A DNA stretch of 64,000 bases, from contig NZ_JADKYM010000016.1 of assembly GCF_015475875.1 (NCBI RefSeq), positions 1-64,000 of the forward strand, read 5' to 3'. A program made the translations under genes and the position numbers. Positions 1 to 10,147 of the stretch are shown here, piece after piece; positions within the stretch are counted from its first letter, which is position 1; every line of letters begins with the position of its first letter. This DNA is from Sphingopyxis solisilvae (GTDB lineage: Bacteria; Pseudomonadota; Alphaproteobacteria; Sphingomonadales; Sphingomonadaceae). A model generated the notes under the pieces. The model searched no databases. It saw nothing but the letters and a program-made list of their open reading frames with translations, and had not been told where the DNA came from.

Positions 1-57
1 AGAGGCGCAGAGAACGCAGAGGGGAGCGCGGTTCAACTCTGCGATCTCCGCGCCTCT
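1..57. repeat. Imperfect 21-bp inverted repeat at window edge
   Basis: Bases 1-21 and 37-57 are inverted copies of each other (19 of 21 positions match by eye) around a 15-base loop, built from short AGAGGCGC / CGCAGAG units. The left arm starts at the first base of the window, so the element may be longer. It could be a terminator for a gene to the left or a dispersed palindromic repeat. The AT-rich stretch at 62-75 fits either. Confidence 0.6.
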
Positions 58-106
58 GCGCGAATTTTATAAAGTGCTGCGTTTCGACCGAGAGCAGACA
101 TGGCCG

Positions 107-251
107 ATCCTCCCCATCGACTTGCGATGGGGAGGGGGACCGCCGCGAAGCGGTGGTGGAGGGGCCGCGAGCGTCAGCGAGCGCTGCGCGCTCGCCCCCT
201 CCGTCAGCCCTGCGGGCTGCCACCTCCCCATCGCAAGTCGATGGGGAGGAT
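107..251. repeat. Palindromic intergenic element, copy 1
   Basis: Bases 107-135 and 223-251 form a perfect 29-bp inverted repeat. Each arm is itself a dyad (CCTCCCCATCG against CGATGGGGAGG). Between the arms lie further hairpin units containing GGTGGAGGGG and CCCCTCCGTCAGC. The same architecture recurs at 24804-24938 and 53664-53855. Short open frames across it contain no recognisable protein. It lies beyond the 3' end of the LysR gene, so transcripts reading through would fold strongly here. Confidence 0.85.
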
Positions 252-294
252 TATCAACGCCCGATCCCCACCCCAAAGCCGCCTTCGCCTTCCT

Positions 295-1185
295 TCACCC
301 CAGCCCCGCGGTCCGCATCCGCGCCTTCATCGCATCGACAAAGGCGCGCACCGCGGGCAATCGCGCGCGCGAGGGTTCGAACAACAGGTGGACCGGCAGC
401 GGCGGCGGCTGCTCGTCGGCGAGCAGCGCGATCAGTCGGCCCGCATCCAGCGCGTCCGCGATCTGATAGCTCAGCAGGTTGGCAATCCCCAGTCCCGCCT
501 CGGCCGCCGCCAGCGCGCCGTCGACCGTGTTGAGCACCAGCCGCGGCCTTGGGTCGAGCCGCCACTTGCCGCTCGCCAGCTGCCATTCGCCCGCCGCGCG
601 CGGCCCCATCGTCCCGATCAGCTCATGCCCCGCCAGCTCGGCGATCGCCTGCGGTGCGCCGCGCCGCGCCAGATAGGCGGGGCTAGCGACGAGCATCTGG
701 CGCACCCAGCCGATCCGCACCGCCTTCAGCCCCGAATCGGCCAGCGCGCCGATGCGCACTGCGACGTCGATGCCTTCCTCGACGATGCGCACATTGCGGT
801 CGATCAGCATCATCCGCACCGCCAGCGCGGGGTGCGCGGCGATCAGCGCCCCCGCCACCGGCAACACATGAAGCCGCCCGAACATCACCGGCGCGGTCAG
901 GTAAAGCTGCCCGCCCGGGACGGCGGCGGCGCCACGCAACGCCCGCTCGGCCCCCGCAAGGTCGGTGAGAATCCGCCGCGCCTGGTCGAGAAAGGCCGCG
1001 CCCGCATCGGTCAGTGCGACCGCGCGCGTCGAACGATGGAACAATATGGTGCCAAGTCGCGCTTCGAGCGCCGCGATGCCGCGCGTCACCGCCGGCGGCG
1101 AACTGTTCAGCTTGCGTGCCGCCGCCGCGAAACCGCCTTCGTCGGCGACCGCAACGAACATTTCGAGCGTCAGCAACCGGTCCAT
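295..1185 (-). CDS. LysR-family transcriptional regulator
   Basis: The protein has 296 residues, the usual LysR length. An N-terminal winged helix-turn-helix covers roughly residues 1-60 (MDRLLTLEMFVAVADEGGF, then AAARKLNSSPPAVTRGIAALE), and a periplasmic-binding-protein-like effector domain follows from about residue 90. ATG at 1185 is preceded by GAGG with 9-base spacing. It is divergent from the operon starting at 1326, the classic layout of a LysR protein that controls its neighbour. The likely target is therefore the PNPOx/GST/tautomerase/transporter operon; the inducer is unknown. Confidence 0.92.
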   Translation of the reverse strand: MDRLLTLEMFVAVADEGGFAAAARKLNSSPPAVTRGIAALEARLGTILFHRSTRAVALTDAGAAFLDQARRILTDLAGAERALRGAAAVPGGQLYLTAPVMFGRLHVLPVAGALIAAHPALAVRMMLIDRNVRIVEEGIDVAVRIGALADSGLKAVRIGWVRQMLVASPAYLARRGAPQAIAELAGHELIGTMGPRAAGEWQLASGKWRLDPRPRLVLNTVDGALAAAEAGLGIANLLSYQIADALDAGRLIALLADEQPPPLPVHLLFEPSRARLPAVRAFVDAMKARMRTAGLG

Positions 1186-1325
1186 CGATTATTCCTCAAA
1201 CCGGAACATAAAAGTTCGATATGTGGTTATTATCACGCTTTGTGTAATGATCTAGCACCGCAAGACGGATGGCTGCATGTCCCCTCTGCCGCCATCCGCC
1301 CCTTGCGCGATGAAAGGTCCGCCCG
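1186..1325. promoter_or_regulatory. Divergent LysR/operon promoter region
   Basis: This 140-bp spacer separates the LysR gene from the operon it probably controls. Its middle (about 1190-1255) is markedly AT-richer than the surroundings. It contains an imperfect dyad at 1223-1236 (GTGGTTATTATCAC), a plausible LysR-type binding site. No promoter hexamers can be assigned with confidence. Confidence 0.45.
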
Positions 1326-1958
1326 ATGGCCCGCAACTACCGCCACACGATGTTCAGCGAAGCGGTCAAGGCGCTGCAGGAGCGCCACGGCTCGCGCGCC
1401 GCCTATCTGAAGATGGACGCGGGCGCCGACGGCGCCCCCGACGCGCTGACCGCGAAAGAACTGGATTACATTGCACTGCGCGACAGTTTCTACATGGCCA
1501 GCGTCACCGCGCACGGCTGGCCCTATATGCAGCATCGCGGCGGTCCTGCGGGTTTCCTCCGCCACTTGGGCGGCAACCGCATCGGCTTCGCCGACTATCG
1601 CGGCAACAAGCAATATATCAGCACCGCGAACCTAGCGGGAGACGACCGCGTCTCGCTGTTCCTGATGGATTATCCGAACAAGGACCGGCTGAAACTGGTC
1701 GGCCACGCGCGCAGCGTCGAGCTCGCCGACGATCCCGCGCTGGTGACGTCGCTGATGCCCGTGGGGTATCGCGCCGTCCCCGAACGCGCCTTTCTGGTCG
1801 ATGTCATCGGCTGGGAATGGAATTGTTCGCAGCACATCACCCCGCGCTTTACCGAGGCCGAAATTTCCGCCGCGATCCAGCCGATGGCGGCCGAGCTCAA
1901 CCAATTGCGCGCCGAAAACGCCGCGCTTCGCACCCGCCTGTCCGGAGACCGCCGATGA
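1326..1958 (+). CDS. Pyridoxamine 5'-phosphate oxidase-related FMN-binding protein
   Basis: The 210-residue protein has the split-barrel flavin-binding signature of PNPOx-like proteins: RDSFYMASVTAHGWPYMQHR near residues 51-70 and a strand with GNRIGFADYRGNKQYIST about 30 residues later. Members reduce or bind small molecules using FMN or F420; the substrate cannot be read from sequence. The last 25 residues (ELNQLRAENAALRTRL) look like a short coiled coil added to the barrel. It is the first gene of a four-gene operon, and its stop overlaps the next start (ATGA at 1955). Confidence 0.85.
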   Translation: MARNYRHTMFSEAVKALQERHGSRAAYLKMDAGADGAPDALTAKELDYIALRDSFYMASVTAHGWPYMQHRGGPAGFLRHLGGNRIGFADYRGNKQYISTANLAGDDRVSLFLMDYPNKDRLKLVGHARSVELADDPALVTSLMPVGYRAVPERAFLVDVIGWEWNCSQHITPRFTEAEISAAIQPMAAELNQLRAENAALRTRLSGDRR

Positions 1959-2566
1959 TCCAGCTGTACGCCACCGCGCTGTCGGGTAACGCCCACAAGG
2001 TCCGCATGGCGCTCGCCTTGCTGGACCTGGGGTGGGAGGAGATTGCGACCGACGCCGCGGCGCGCCAGTCCGACGCCTTTGCCGCCATCACCCCGATGCG
2101 CCAGATCCCCGTCTACGTCGAAGGTGACCGCACGCTGCGCGACAGCCAGGCGATCCTTTCGTATCTCGCCGCGCGCCACCGCCCCGGCGACTGGGACGGC
2201 CGAACGGCCGAGGAACGCGGCGAAATCGCGCTCTGGCTGTCGCACGCCGCCAACGAAGTCGCGAACGGGCCCGCCACCCTCCGCCTCGCGCGCCAGTTCG
2301 GCGCGACGATCGCCGAGGAACAGGCGCAGGCGGTCACCGCGCGCTTCCTGCCCGTCATCGAGGCGCATCTGGCGGCGCACCGCTGGCTGGTCGGCGACCG
2401 GCTGACCATCGCCGACCTTGCCGCGAGCCCCTATCTGGCGTTGATGGCCGAAGCCGGTATCGACCTTGCCGACTGGCCCGCAATCGGCGAATGGACACAG
2501 CGGATCGCGGCATTGCCCGGCTTTCCCGCCATGCCGGGCTGGCCCGCCGCCGAAGGAGCCCAATGA
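1955..2566 (+). CDS. Glutathione S-transferase family protein
   Basis: The 203-residue product has the N-terminal thioredoxin-fold GST domain (MIQLYATALSGNAHKVRMAL, with the cis-Pro motif QIPVY near residue 50 and the glutathione-contacting DSQAI motif after it) and an all-helical C-terminal domain (LTIADLAASPYLAL). It probably conjugates or isomerises electrophiles in the cytosol. ATG at 1955 overlaps the upstream stop by 4 bases. An open frame continues upstream of this start but only as the antiphase shadow of the PNPOx gene. Confidence 0.92.
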   Translation: MIQLYATALSGNAHKVRMALALLDLGWEEIATDAAARQSDAFAAITPMRQIPVYVEGDRTLRDSQAILSYLAARHRPGDWDGRTAEERGEIALWLSHAANEVANGPATLRLARQFGATIAEEQAQAVTARFLPVIEAHLAAHRWLVGDRLTIADLAASPYLALMAEAGIDLADWPAIGEWTQRIAALPGFPAMPGWPAAEGAQ

Positions 2567-2787
2567 TGCCCTATGTGAACATCAAGATTACCCGCGAAGG
2601 CGCAACACCCGAACAAAAGGCCGAGCTGATCGGCGGCGTCACCGAATTGCTCCAGCGCATCCTCGGCAAGAACCCTGCCACCACCGTCGTCACCATCGAC
2701 GAGGTCGATTTGGACAATTGGGGCATCGGCGGCCTGCCCGTCGCCGAATTTCGTGCCGCGCAGGCCGCGAAAGCGCCGCCGCAATGA
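2566..2787 (+). CDS. 4-oxalocrotonate tautomerase family protein
   Basis: The 73-residue product starts MPYVNIKITREG. Removal of Met exposes the catalytic Pro1 of the tautomerase superfamily, which decides the start: ATG at 2566 rather than the adjacent ATG at 2563, which would place an extra Met before Pro. The C-terminal WGIGG motif is typical of small 4-OT proteins. The Arg11 of classical 4-OT is replaced by Ala in my alignment, with an Arg two residues earlier, so the true substrate may differ from 2-hydroxymuconate. It overlaps the GST stop by one base. Confidence 0.88.
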   Translation: MPYVNIKITREGATPEQKAELIGGVTELLQRILGKNPATTVVTIDEVDLDNWGIGGLPVAEFRAAQAAKAPPQ

Positions 2788-3239
2788 CCAGCAGCAACGC
2801 GCCGACCTTCGCGGTCGTCATGCTGCTCACCGGCATCGGCATCCCGATCCTCGCCGCCTTGAACGGCGGCCTCGGCGCGCGACTGGGCAGCCCGCTGGCG
2901 GCATCGACGATCCTCTTCGGCCTCGCCTTCCTGATCGCCGCCACCGGCGCGCTGGCGACCGGGACGCTCGGCCAGATCCGCTTTGCGGGCGATATCCCGT
3001 TCCACTTCTACTTCGGCGGGCTGTTCGTCGCCTTCTACGTCATTTCGGTGACCTTCATCGCCCCCAAATTCGGCGTCGGCAACGCGATCTTCTTCGTCCT
3101 CGTCGGCCAGCTCGTCAGCGCCGCGGTGATCGACCATTTCGCGTTGTTCGGATCGATGCGCTTCCCCGTCGATGCCAAACGCCTCGCCGGCATCGCGCTG
3201 ATGGTCGCGGGCGTCTGGCTGGCGCGCCGGACGGGCTAG
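2784..3239 (+). CDS. YdcZ/DUF606-type inner-membrane transporter
   Basis: The protein has 151 residues with about five hydrophobic helices and resembles the DUF606 (YdcZ) branch of the drug/metabolite transporter superfamily: the N-terminal helix has an NGGLGARLGSPLAAS turn, and the FYVISVTFIAPKFGVGNAIFF helix is typical. These small proteins usually act as dimers. ATG at 2784 overlaps the tautomerase stop by 4 bases. As the last gene of the LysR-linked operon it may export the product or toxic substrate of the upstream enzymes, which is inference from context. Confidence 0.82.
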   Translation: MTSSNAPTFAVVMLLTGIGIPILAALNGGLGARLGSPLAASTILFGLAFLIAATGALATGTLGQIRFAGDIPFHFYFGGLFVAFYVISVTFIAPKFGVGNAIFFVLVGQLVSAAVIDHFALFGSMRFPVDAKRLAGIALMVAGVWLARRTG

Positions 3240-3682
3240 CGCCGCCGATACATCCAGCGCATCGGCTTCGACCCGTCGATCAGCGAAATCGTCGCGGTCA
3301 GCGTGTCGCCGTCGCGGGCATAGTGGATACGCTGCGGATAATCATGCGCCGGATTTTCGAACGTCGCGCTTGCCGCATCGTGCTGCACCAACGCAAACGC
3401 CACCGCCGCCCGCCCGCCGGGCTGCGCGATATAAGCGGGCGCGCCGTCCGCCCCCGCCGCGATCCGCAGAAATTCAAACTCGCGCAAGGCATCACCGCGG
3501 CCCGACCGGCTGTGCCCCAGCATCACCCCGCCGCGCGGGCCGGTCCAGCTTTCCTCGGTCCAGCGGTCGTCCGCCTCGCTTGTCCACTGCCCCGCCAGCC
3601 AGCCAAAGTCTTCGACCTTTGCCGCGGGTGCAGCCGCGACCAGCAACAGGCTCAGCCCTGCCGTCAGCCAATTTGTCACCAC
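3236..3682 (-). CDS. DUF6265 family exported protein
   Basis: The 148-residue protein has a hydrophobic N-terminus (residues 5-20, ending APAAK) suggesting export, followed by a domain with WLAGQW, the acidic SWTGPRGGVMLGHSR region, FENPAHDYPQRI and DGSKPMRW, as in DUF6265 proteins. The function of that family is not established; the fold is probably a small beta barrel. Translation begins at GTG 3682 with a purine-rich leader upstream. Its stop overlaps the convergent YdcZ stop by 4 bases. Confidence 0.78.
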   Translation of the reverse strand: MVTNWLTAGLSLLLVAAAPAAKVEDFGWLAGQWTSEADDRWTEESWTGPRGGVMLGHSRSGRGDALREFEFLRIAAGADGAPAYIAQPGGRAAVAFALVQHDAASATFENPAHDYPQRIHYARDGDTLTATISLIDGSKPMRWMYRRR

Positions 3683-3685
3683 GCC

Positions 3686-3727
3686 CCCTGACCCTCCCCG
3701 GCGCTCATCGCCGCAGCAGGGTCAGGA
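3686..3727. terminator. Hairpin between TonB receptor and DUF6265 gene
   Basis: CTGACCCT at 3688-3695 pairs with AGGGTCAG at 3718-3725. The hairpin lies just past the stop of the TonB receptor gene and before the DUF6265 start. There is no T-run, so it may attenuate transcription rather than act as a strong intrinsic terminator. Confidence 0.35.
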
Positions 3728-3746
3728 TAGCGCAGCGGCGCCGCGC

Positions 3747-6047
3747 TTAAAAGCGCCCGATCACCTGCACCCCGTACATCCGCGGTTCGGCAGGGATGAA
3801 GGTCGGGATGCCGAACGCGCCGCCGGTGTTGCCCGCGTCGAGCAGATAATCCTCGTTGCCCGCGTTGCGGATGAAGCCCGCAATCTCGAACCGCTCGTTC
3901 GCAAAGCTCACCCCGGCGCGCGCATTGACCAATGTCACCGCGTCCTGGCTGATCCCCTCGCGGTTCGGCACTTCAAAGAAGATCTTGCTGCGATAGGTCA
4001 CCGTCGGGGTCGCGAACAGCCGCATCCCGCCGCCCAGATCGGCGTTCACGGTAAAGCCCGCCGCCGCCTGCCATTCGGGCTGGAGGCGGAAACGGTCGCC
4101 GGCGAACACGCCGTTCGCCGCCTTGTCGTCGATGCCGCCGTCGATCCAGCCGACATTGCCGAACAGGCGCAGCCAGTCGCTCACCGCCACGCTCGCCTCG
4201 GCCTCGACGCCGAAATTGCTCGCCGTCCCCGCGCTCTGGGTGATCGTGGTGCCGTCGGGCTGGATTACCGACACCTGGAAATTGTCATAGGTCTGGTAAT
4301 AGACGCCCAGCGAGCCCGAAAAGCCGCCGCGCGCCGCCTTCAGCCCGACCTCGTAATTCCACACATTTTCTTCGGCGATCCGGCTCACATTCGGCACCGG
4401 CCCCGCGGCGGTGCTGCGCGCGCCCAGATTGACCGTCGGCGACCGCCGCCCTTTCGACACGGTGGCAAAGGCATTGATGCCGTCGCCGAACCGGTAAAGG
4501 ACGTTAAAGCGCGGCAAGAACGCCTGGAAGCTGTCCTCGCTGTAAAAGGTCTGCCCGCCGGTATCGACCTGCCCGGGGATCAACGACGCGCCGCCGGTGA
4601 TCCGCGACCGCGGCACCACCGCAAAAAAGCCCGACCGGCGCTTCTCGATCAGCGCGCGAACCCCTGCGGTCACCTCCAGCGCCTCGCTGGGGATCCAGGT
4701 GCCGTCGGCGAACACCGAATAGCTCTGGTTCTTGCCGATATTGCCAAAGGTCGAGCTGTACGGGATCGCCGTTGCCAGTCCGCCGGTCAAAATCCCCGTC
4801 GCCGCCGCGGCCGCGACGCTGCCGTCGGGGGCGATGCACGGCAGGTTCGGGATCAACCGCGCCGCGCATTGCAGGAAAGTCCCTTCCTCGCTCGAAAAGG
4901 GCACGACCTGCGAGCCATCCTCGACAAAGCCGTTCCACCCGAACGAGCCGCGGAACGCGTCGCTGGTGTACGAAAAGCGCGTCTCGTGGTTGAACTGCCA
5001 CCCCTTGGCGTCCTCGGCGAATTCCAGATACCAGGCGGCGCTGCCGTCGGCGTCGAAAATCTCGAGACTGTCGAAGTCGCGATAGCTGTTGACCATCGTG
5101 ATCGTCCAGTCGTCGGCAACCTGCCAGTCCAGCGTCAGATTGGCGTCGTAAACGTCGCGGCGAAGCCCCAGCTTGGCGAGCCCCAGCACGCTTTCGGACA
5201 AGGGCGACCCGCCGAGCGCGGCATCGCCGAACGGGTTCGCCGGTCCCGACGCGGTCGGATAGGTGCCCGAAATGAAGGGCGTGCCGCTGTGCCGCTGACG
5301 GTCATAGGTCAGGATCAGGTCGGCGGTGAAATTCTCGGTCGGGGTCAGGCGCAGCGATCCGCGCACCCCCAGCTGGTCCTGCGCGTACAGATCCTCCTGC
5401 CCCGCGGCGAGGTTGCGGACATAGCCGTCGCGCTTTTTCCATTCGGCGGCGACGCGCGCCGCGATCTTGTCCGACCCCAGGTTGAGGAAGCCGCCCAGCG
5501 TATAGGCATCGAAATTGCCGTAACTCGCGCTGACCTCGCCCGCAAAGCCGGGTTTGGGCCGCGCCGAAATGATGCTGATCGCGCCCACCGCCGACGCGGT
5601 GCCGAACAAGGTCGCCTGCGGCCCCTTGATCACCTCGATCCGGTCGACGTCATAGATCGCTTGGTACGACCCGCGCGAGCGCGAGATGTCGGTGCCGTTA
5701 TAATAGAGCGTCACGCGCGCCGCCTGCTGCGCCGATCCGCTGTCCGACGTGATGCCGCGGATGACAATGCCGGGATTGTTGGCGCTCTGTTCCTGGATGT
5801 TGAGCCCCGGCACATAGTTCGACAGCTCGTCGAGGTCACCGATCCCCAGGTCGCGCATCCGCGCGCCGCTGGCCGCCGAAATGGTGATCGGCACGTCGAT
5901 CGCGCGCTGCTCGATCTTTTGCGCGGTGACGATGATGAGGTCGCCTTCGGCGTCAGCGGGGGCCGGGGCGGCGTCCGCCTGGGCCAGCGCGGGGGTGGCG
6001 GTGGCGGCGAACAGCGTGGCGGAAATCAGGCGAAACCGGTGCGACAT
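3747..6047 (-). CDS. TonB-dependent outer-membrane receptor
   Basis: The 766-residue protein has a signal peptide (cleavage after ALAQ near residue 23), a plug domain (VPITISAASG, then YVPGLNIQEQSANNPGIVIR, RIEVIKGPQATLFG) and a 22-strand barrel ending in the aromatic residue of the C-terminal GVQVIGRF. It imports a ligand across the outer membrane using TonB energy; the plug resembles the siderophore/vitamin branch, but the ligand is unknown. No transporter or enzyme partner is adjacent. ATG at 6047 follows a purine-rich segment (AAGCTCCCTG on the reverse strand). It is probably monocistronic. Confidence 0.92.
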   Translation of the reverse strand: MSHRFRLISATLFAATATPALAQADAAPAPADAEGDLIIVTAQKIEQRAIDVPITISAASGARMRDLGIGDLDELSNYVPGLNIQEQSANNPGIVIRGITSDSGSAQQAARVTLYYNGTDISRSRGSYQAIYDVDRIEVIKGPQATLFGTASAVGAISIISARPKPGFAGEVSASYGNFDAYTLGGFLNLGSDKIAARVAAEWKKRDGYVRNLAAGQEDLYAQDQLGVRGSLRLTPTENFTADLILTYDRQRHSGTPFISGTYPTASGPANPFGDAALGGSPLSESVLGLAKLGLRRDVYDANLTLDWQVADDWTITMVNSYRDFDSLEIFDADGSAAWYLEFAEDAKGWQFNHETRFSYTSDAFRGSFGWNGFVEDGSQVVPFSSEEGTFLQCAARLIPNLPCIAPDGSVAAAAATGILTGGLATAIPYSSTFGNIGKNQSYSVFADGTWIPSEALEVTAGVRALIEKRRSGFFAVVPRSRITGGASLIPGQVDTGGQTFYSEDSFQAFLPRFNVLYRFGDGINAFATVSKGRRSPTVNLGARSTAAGPVPNVSRIAEENVWNYEVGLKAARGGFSGSLGVYYQTYDNFQVSVIQPDGTTITQSAGTASNFGVEAEASVAVSDWLRLFGNVGWIDGGIDDKAANGVFAGDRFRLQPEWQAAAGFTVNADLGGGMRLFATPTVTYRSKIFFEVPNREGISQDAVTLVNARAGVSFANERFEIAGFIRNAGNEDYLLDAGNTGGAFGIPTFIPAEPRMYGVQVIGRF

Positions 6048-6183
6048 GACAGGGAGCTTTCTGTGGCGATGGGGATCATCGCCCGCCCCTGTGACGCGGC
6101 TCGGCGGCTTTATCGCGACGCTTGCGCGACAAAGCGATGACAGGCGCGTGCGCCTTTATGACATGGATGCGTGCCCGCGCGCG

Positions 6184-6861
6184 TCAACCCGGCGGCGGAT
6201 TTTGGACATCGTCAAACAATTCCCAGCAGGTCGCGGTCGGCCGGAACAACAGGGTGCCGCTTGGACCGCTGCCCTCGATCAAGGCGCCGGGCCCCTCTTC
6301 CAGATCGGCGGGTGCCGGGTCCAGATCCTGTTCGAAGGTGCCCGTCGCCCAATCCACTCCGCGGCGGTTGTCACCCGCCGTGTTGAACTCCAGCGCGACC
6401 GGGCGCAGCAGCTTCGGATCGTTGCCGCCGCCGCGTGCGAAGGCCGCCGCCGACGCGGCCGTCACAAAAGACATGTCAATCGTCGCGATCGGATAGCTTT
6501 GCCGGTCAAGATAATCGCGGCGCGTCATCAGCCGCGAGCTGCCGCGAAGCCCCGCGCCGACCTCTGCCGCGGTATAACGGGCCCGCACCGCCGCCGACCC
6601 CGAAAAGGCGAAGAAGAATCCCTCGAAATCATCGGCACGGCAGGCCGCTTCGGCCATGCCCAGCCGCAGCCGGTCGCTTTCGCCGGGCGACGGCGTCGCA
6701 TCGGCTCGTGCAGCTTCCGCGCCGCCGCCTGGCATGTCGCGCGGCGATGCCGACGCCGCGTCCGCCGTGCTCCCGGCTTCGGCGCCGCACGCCGCGACCC
6801 CCGCCAACGCCAGCGCCGCCGCCGCCAGCTTGAACCGCTTCGCCGCCTGTCGTCCGCTCAT
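6184..6861 (-). CDS. Hypothetical lipoprotein
   Basis: The 225-residue product is unrecognised. The N-terminus MSGRQAAKRFKLAAAALALA leads into a lipobox (VAAC) about 25 residues in, then a low-complexity Ala/Ser/Asp linker and a folded domain (about residues 65-225) containing ADDFEGFFFAFSGSAAVRARY and a C-terminal CWELFDD. I chose ATG 6861 over GTG 6879 because GAGGAG sits 7 bases before it. It is probably anchored in the outer or inner membrane. Its role is unknown. Confidence 0.75.
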   Translation of the reverse strand: MSGRQAAKRFKLAAAALALAGVAACGAEAGSTADAASASPRDMPGGGAEAARADATPSPGESDRLRLGMAEAACRADDFEGFFFAFSGSAAVRARYTAAEVGAGLRGSSRLMTRRDYLDRQSYPIATIDMSFVTAASAAAFARGGGNDPKLLRPVALEFNTAGDNRRGVDWATGTFEQDLDPAPADLEEGPGALIEGSGPSGTLLFRPTATCWELFDDVQNPPPG

Positions 6862-6998
6862 CTTCCTGCTCCTCGTCACTGTCCTGCCCGCCCACCGCCG
6901 GTCTTGGCTAGACCAGCCGCCGGGCGCACGCAGCGGGCACCGCGCACCGGTACATTATCGGCTTGGCTGGCGCATTGAAAAGCAGATAAAACAGCACG

Positions 6999-7925
6999 AT
7001 GATCCAAATTCTTGCTCCGCTGGCGCGGCTGTCGCTAGGCCTGCTGTTACCGGTCGCCGCCGCGATCTTCCTCCTCGCCCCGCAGCCTGCCCGCGCCGCC
7101 TATCCCTGCCCCGGCGGTCCTGGTCCCGGCGAGGTACAGGTCGGCGTATCGGGCGGCAGCCACGGCATCGCCGCCGTCCCGTTGTGCGAAAGCACCGGCG
7201 GCGGGGGCGGCGGGGGAGGCGGCGGCGGAGTCTATTATCGCTATGGCGCCATCGCCTGGCACCCCGATGCCTCCGACGTCTGGATGGAGGGCAGCTACGA
7301 CGGCCCCGTCACCGCCGAACGGACCGCGCTCGCCGCGTGCAACCGTGCGATGGGCGGCGGCTGCACCTCGATCGGCGAATGGCATAATTCGTCGATGATG
7401 ATCCTGCGCGACCGCAGCGGATCTTTGTGGTCCGCCTGGCACGGCGACGGCGGCGCCCACAGCCGAAAGTCGCAGGCCGATTGCAGCGCCCGGCAATTGC
7501 TGCCGTGCGAGGTGCTCGGCACCTTTTCGTCGAGCAAGAACCGCCATTATGCAAAGGCGAGCGCGCGCAAGCTCTACGCCGGCGCCGCGTGGGTCGAGGG
7601 GAGCGAGGGCTTCGACGGCCGCCTCTATATCGCCAGCGGTCACCGCGAACAGGCGGCTGCGCAGCGCCTCGCGCTCGACGCCTGCGCCGCGGCGACGCGC
7701 CAGCGCTGCGCGCTCGTCGCGCTTACCGGCAACGGCTTTATCCAGACCTATCTGCTCGGCGCCGACGACCAGAGCGCGACGTTCGAAACCAGCGCCAAGC
7801 GCGCCGCACAGGCCGCACAGGCCAATTGCAAGAAGCGCGGCCAGCGCTGCACCCTCCAGCGCGCCTACGACAGCCGCATTCCCGGGCAGTTCGTCCACGA
7901 TTTCGCCGCCGCCACCGCGAAATGA
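6999..7925 (+). CDS. DUF4189 domain-containing exported protein
   Basis: The 308-residue protein has a signal peptide (cleavage near ARAAYP, residue 33) and then an uninterrupted run of 11 glycines near residue 70. Two or three DUF4189-type units follow (YGAIAWHPDA, then ALAACNRAMGGGCTSIGEW; later LALDACAAATRQRCALVAL and ANCKKRGQRCTLQ), with paired cysteines in each unit that could form disulfides in the periplasm. DUF4189 function is not established. It lies immediately upstream of the TPP riboswitch but has no apparent link to thiamine. Confidence 0.8.
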   Translation: MIQILAPLARLSLGLLLPVAAAIFLLAPQPARAAYPCPGGPGPGEVQVGVSGGSHGIAAVPLCESTGGGGGGGGGGGVYYRYGAIAWHPDASDVWMEGSYDGPVTAERTALAACNRAMGGGCTSIGEWHNSSMMILRDRSGSLWSAWHGDGGAHSRKSQADCSARQLLPCEVLGTFSSSKNRHYAKASARKLYAGAAWVEGSEGFDGRLYIASGHREQAAAQRLALDACAAATRQRCALVALTGNGFIQTYLLGADDQSATFETSAKRAAQAAQANCKKRGQRCTLQRAYDSRIPGQFVHDFAAATAK

Positions 7926-7969
7926 CCGTCAACGCTCGACAGCGACGCTACGGCCCGCTACACCTTCGC

Positions 7970-10024
<2,055 letters not shown>

Positions 10025-10025
10025 G

Positions 10026-10062
10026 GCTACCGCCAGACGGGAAACTGGCAGCGAGAGGTAGC
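10026..10062 (+). terminator. Hairpin after thiC
   Basis: GCTACC (10026-10031) pairs with GGTAGC (10057-10062), and the inner GCCAG (10032-10036) pairs with CTGGC (10045-10049), directly after the thiC stop. No T-run follows, so efficiency as an intrinsic terminator is uncertain. Confidence 0.45.
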
Positions 10063-10106
10063 GCTATGCCGTCACATCCGAGGACATAAAGCGAAGGCCT
10101 AGATAT

Positions 10107-10135
10107 TTGAGTTTAATGCTAGGGTATTCTAAACT
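10107..10135 (+). promoter_or_regulatory. Sigma70-type promoter candidate
   Basis: TTGAGT (10107-10112) and TAAACT (10130-10135) are separated by exactly 17 bases in an AT-rich patch upstream of the orphan ORF at 10148. This would start transcription near 10142. Confidence 0.4.
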
Positions 10136-10147
10136 GGTAGCTTGGCA

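Noticed and set aside
100-1410. Plus-strand open frame across the repeat and LysR gene
   Set aside because: It is Arg/Pro-rich, spans a palindrome and is the antisense of a recognisable LysR protein.
1277-1954. N-terminal extension of the GST frame
   Set aside because: The extension is an out-of-phase reading of the PNPOx-like gene; ATG 1955 gives a normal GST N-terminus.
4869-6140. Long plus-strand open frame opposite the first TonB receptor
   Set aside because: It is the complementary reading of a well-supported receptor gene in GC-rich DNA; its residues are Arg/Ala/Gly-biased and match no known domain.
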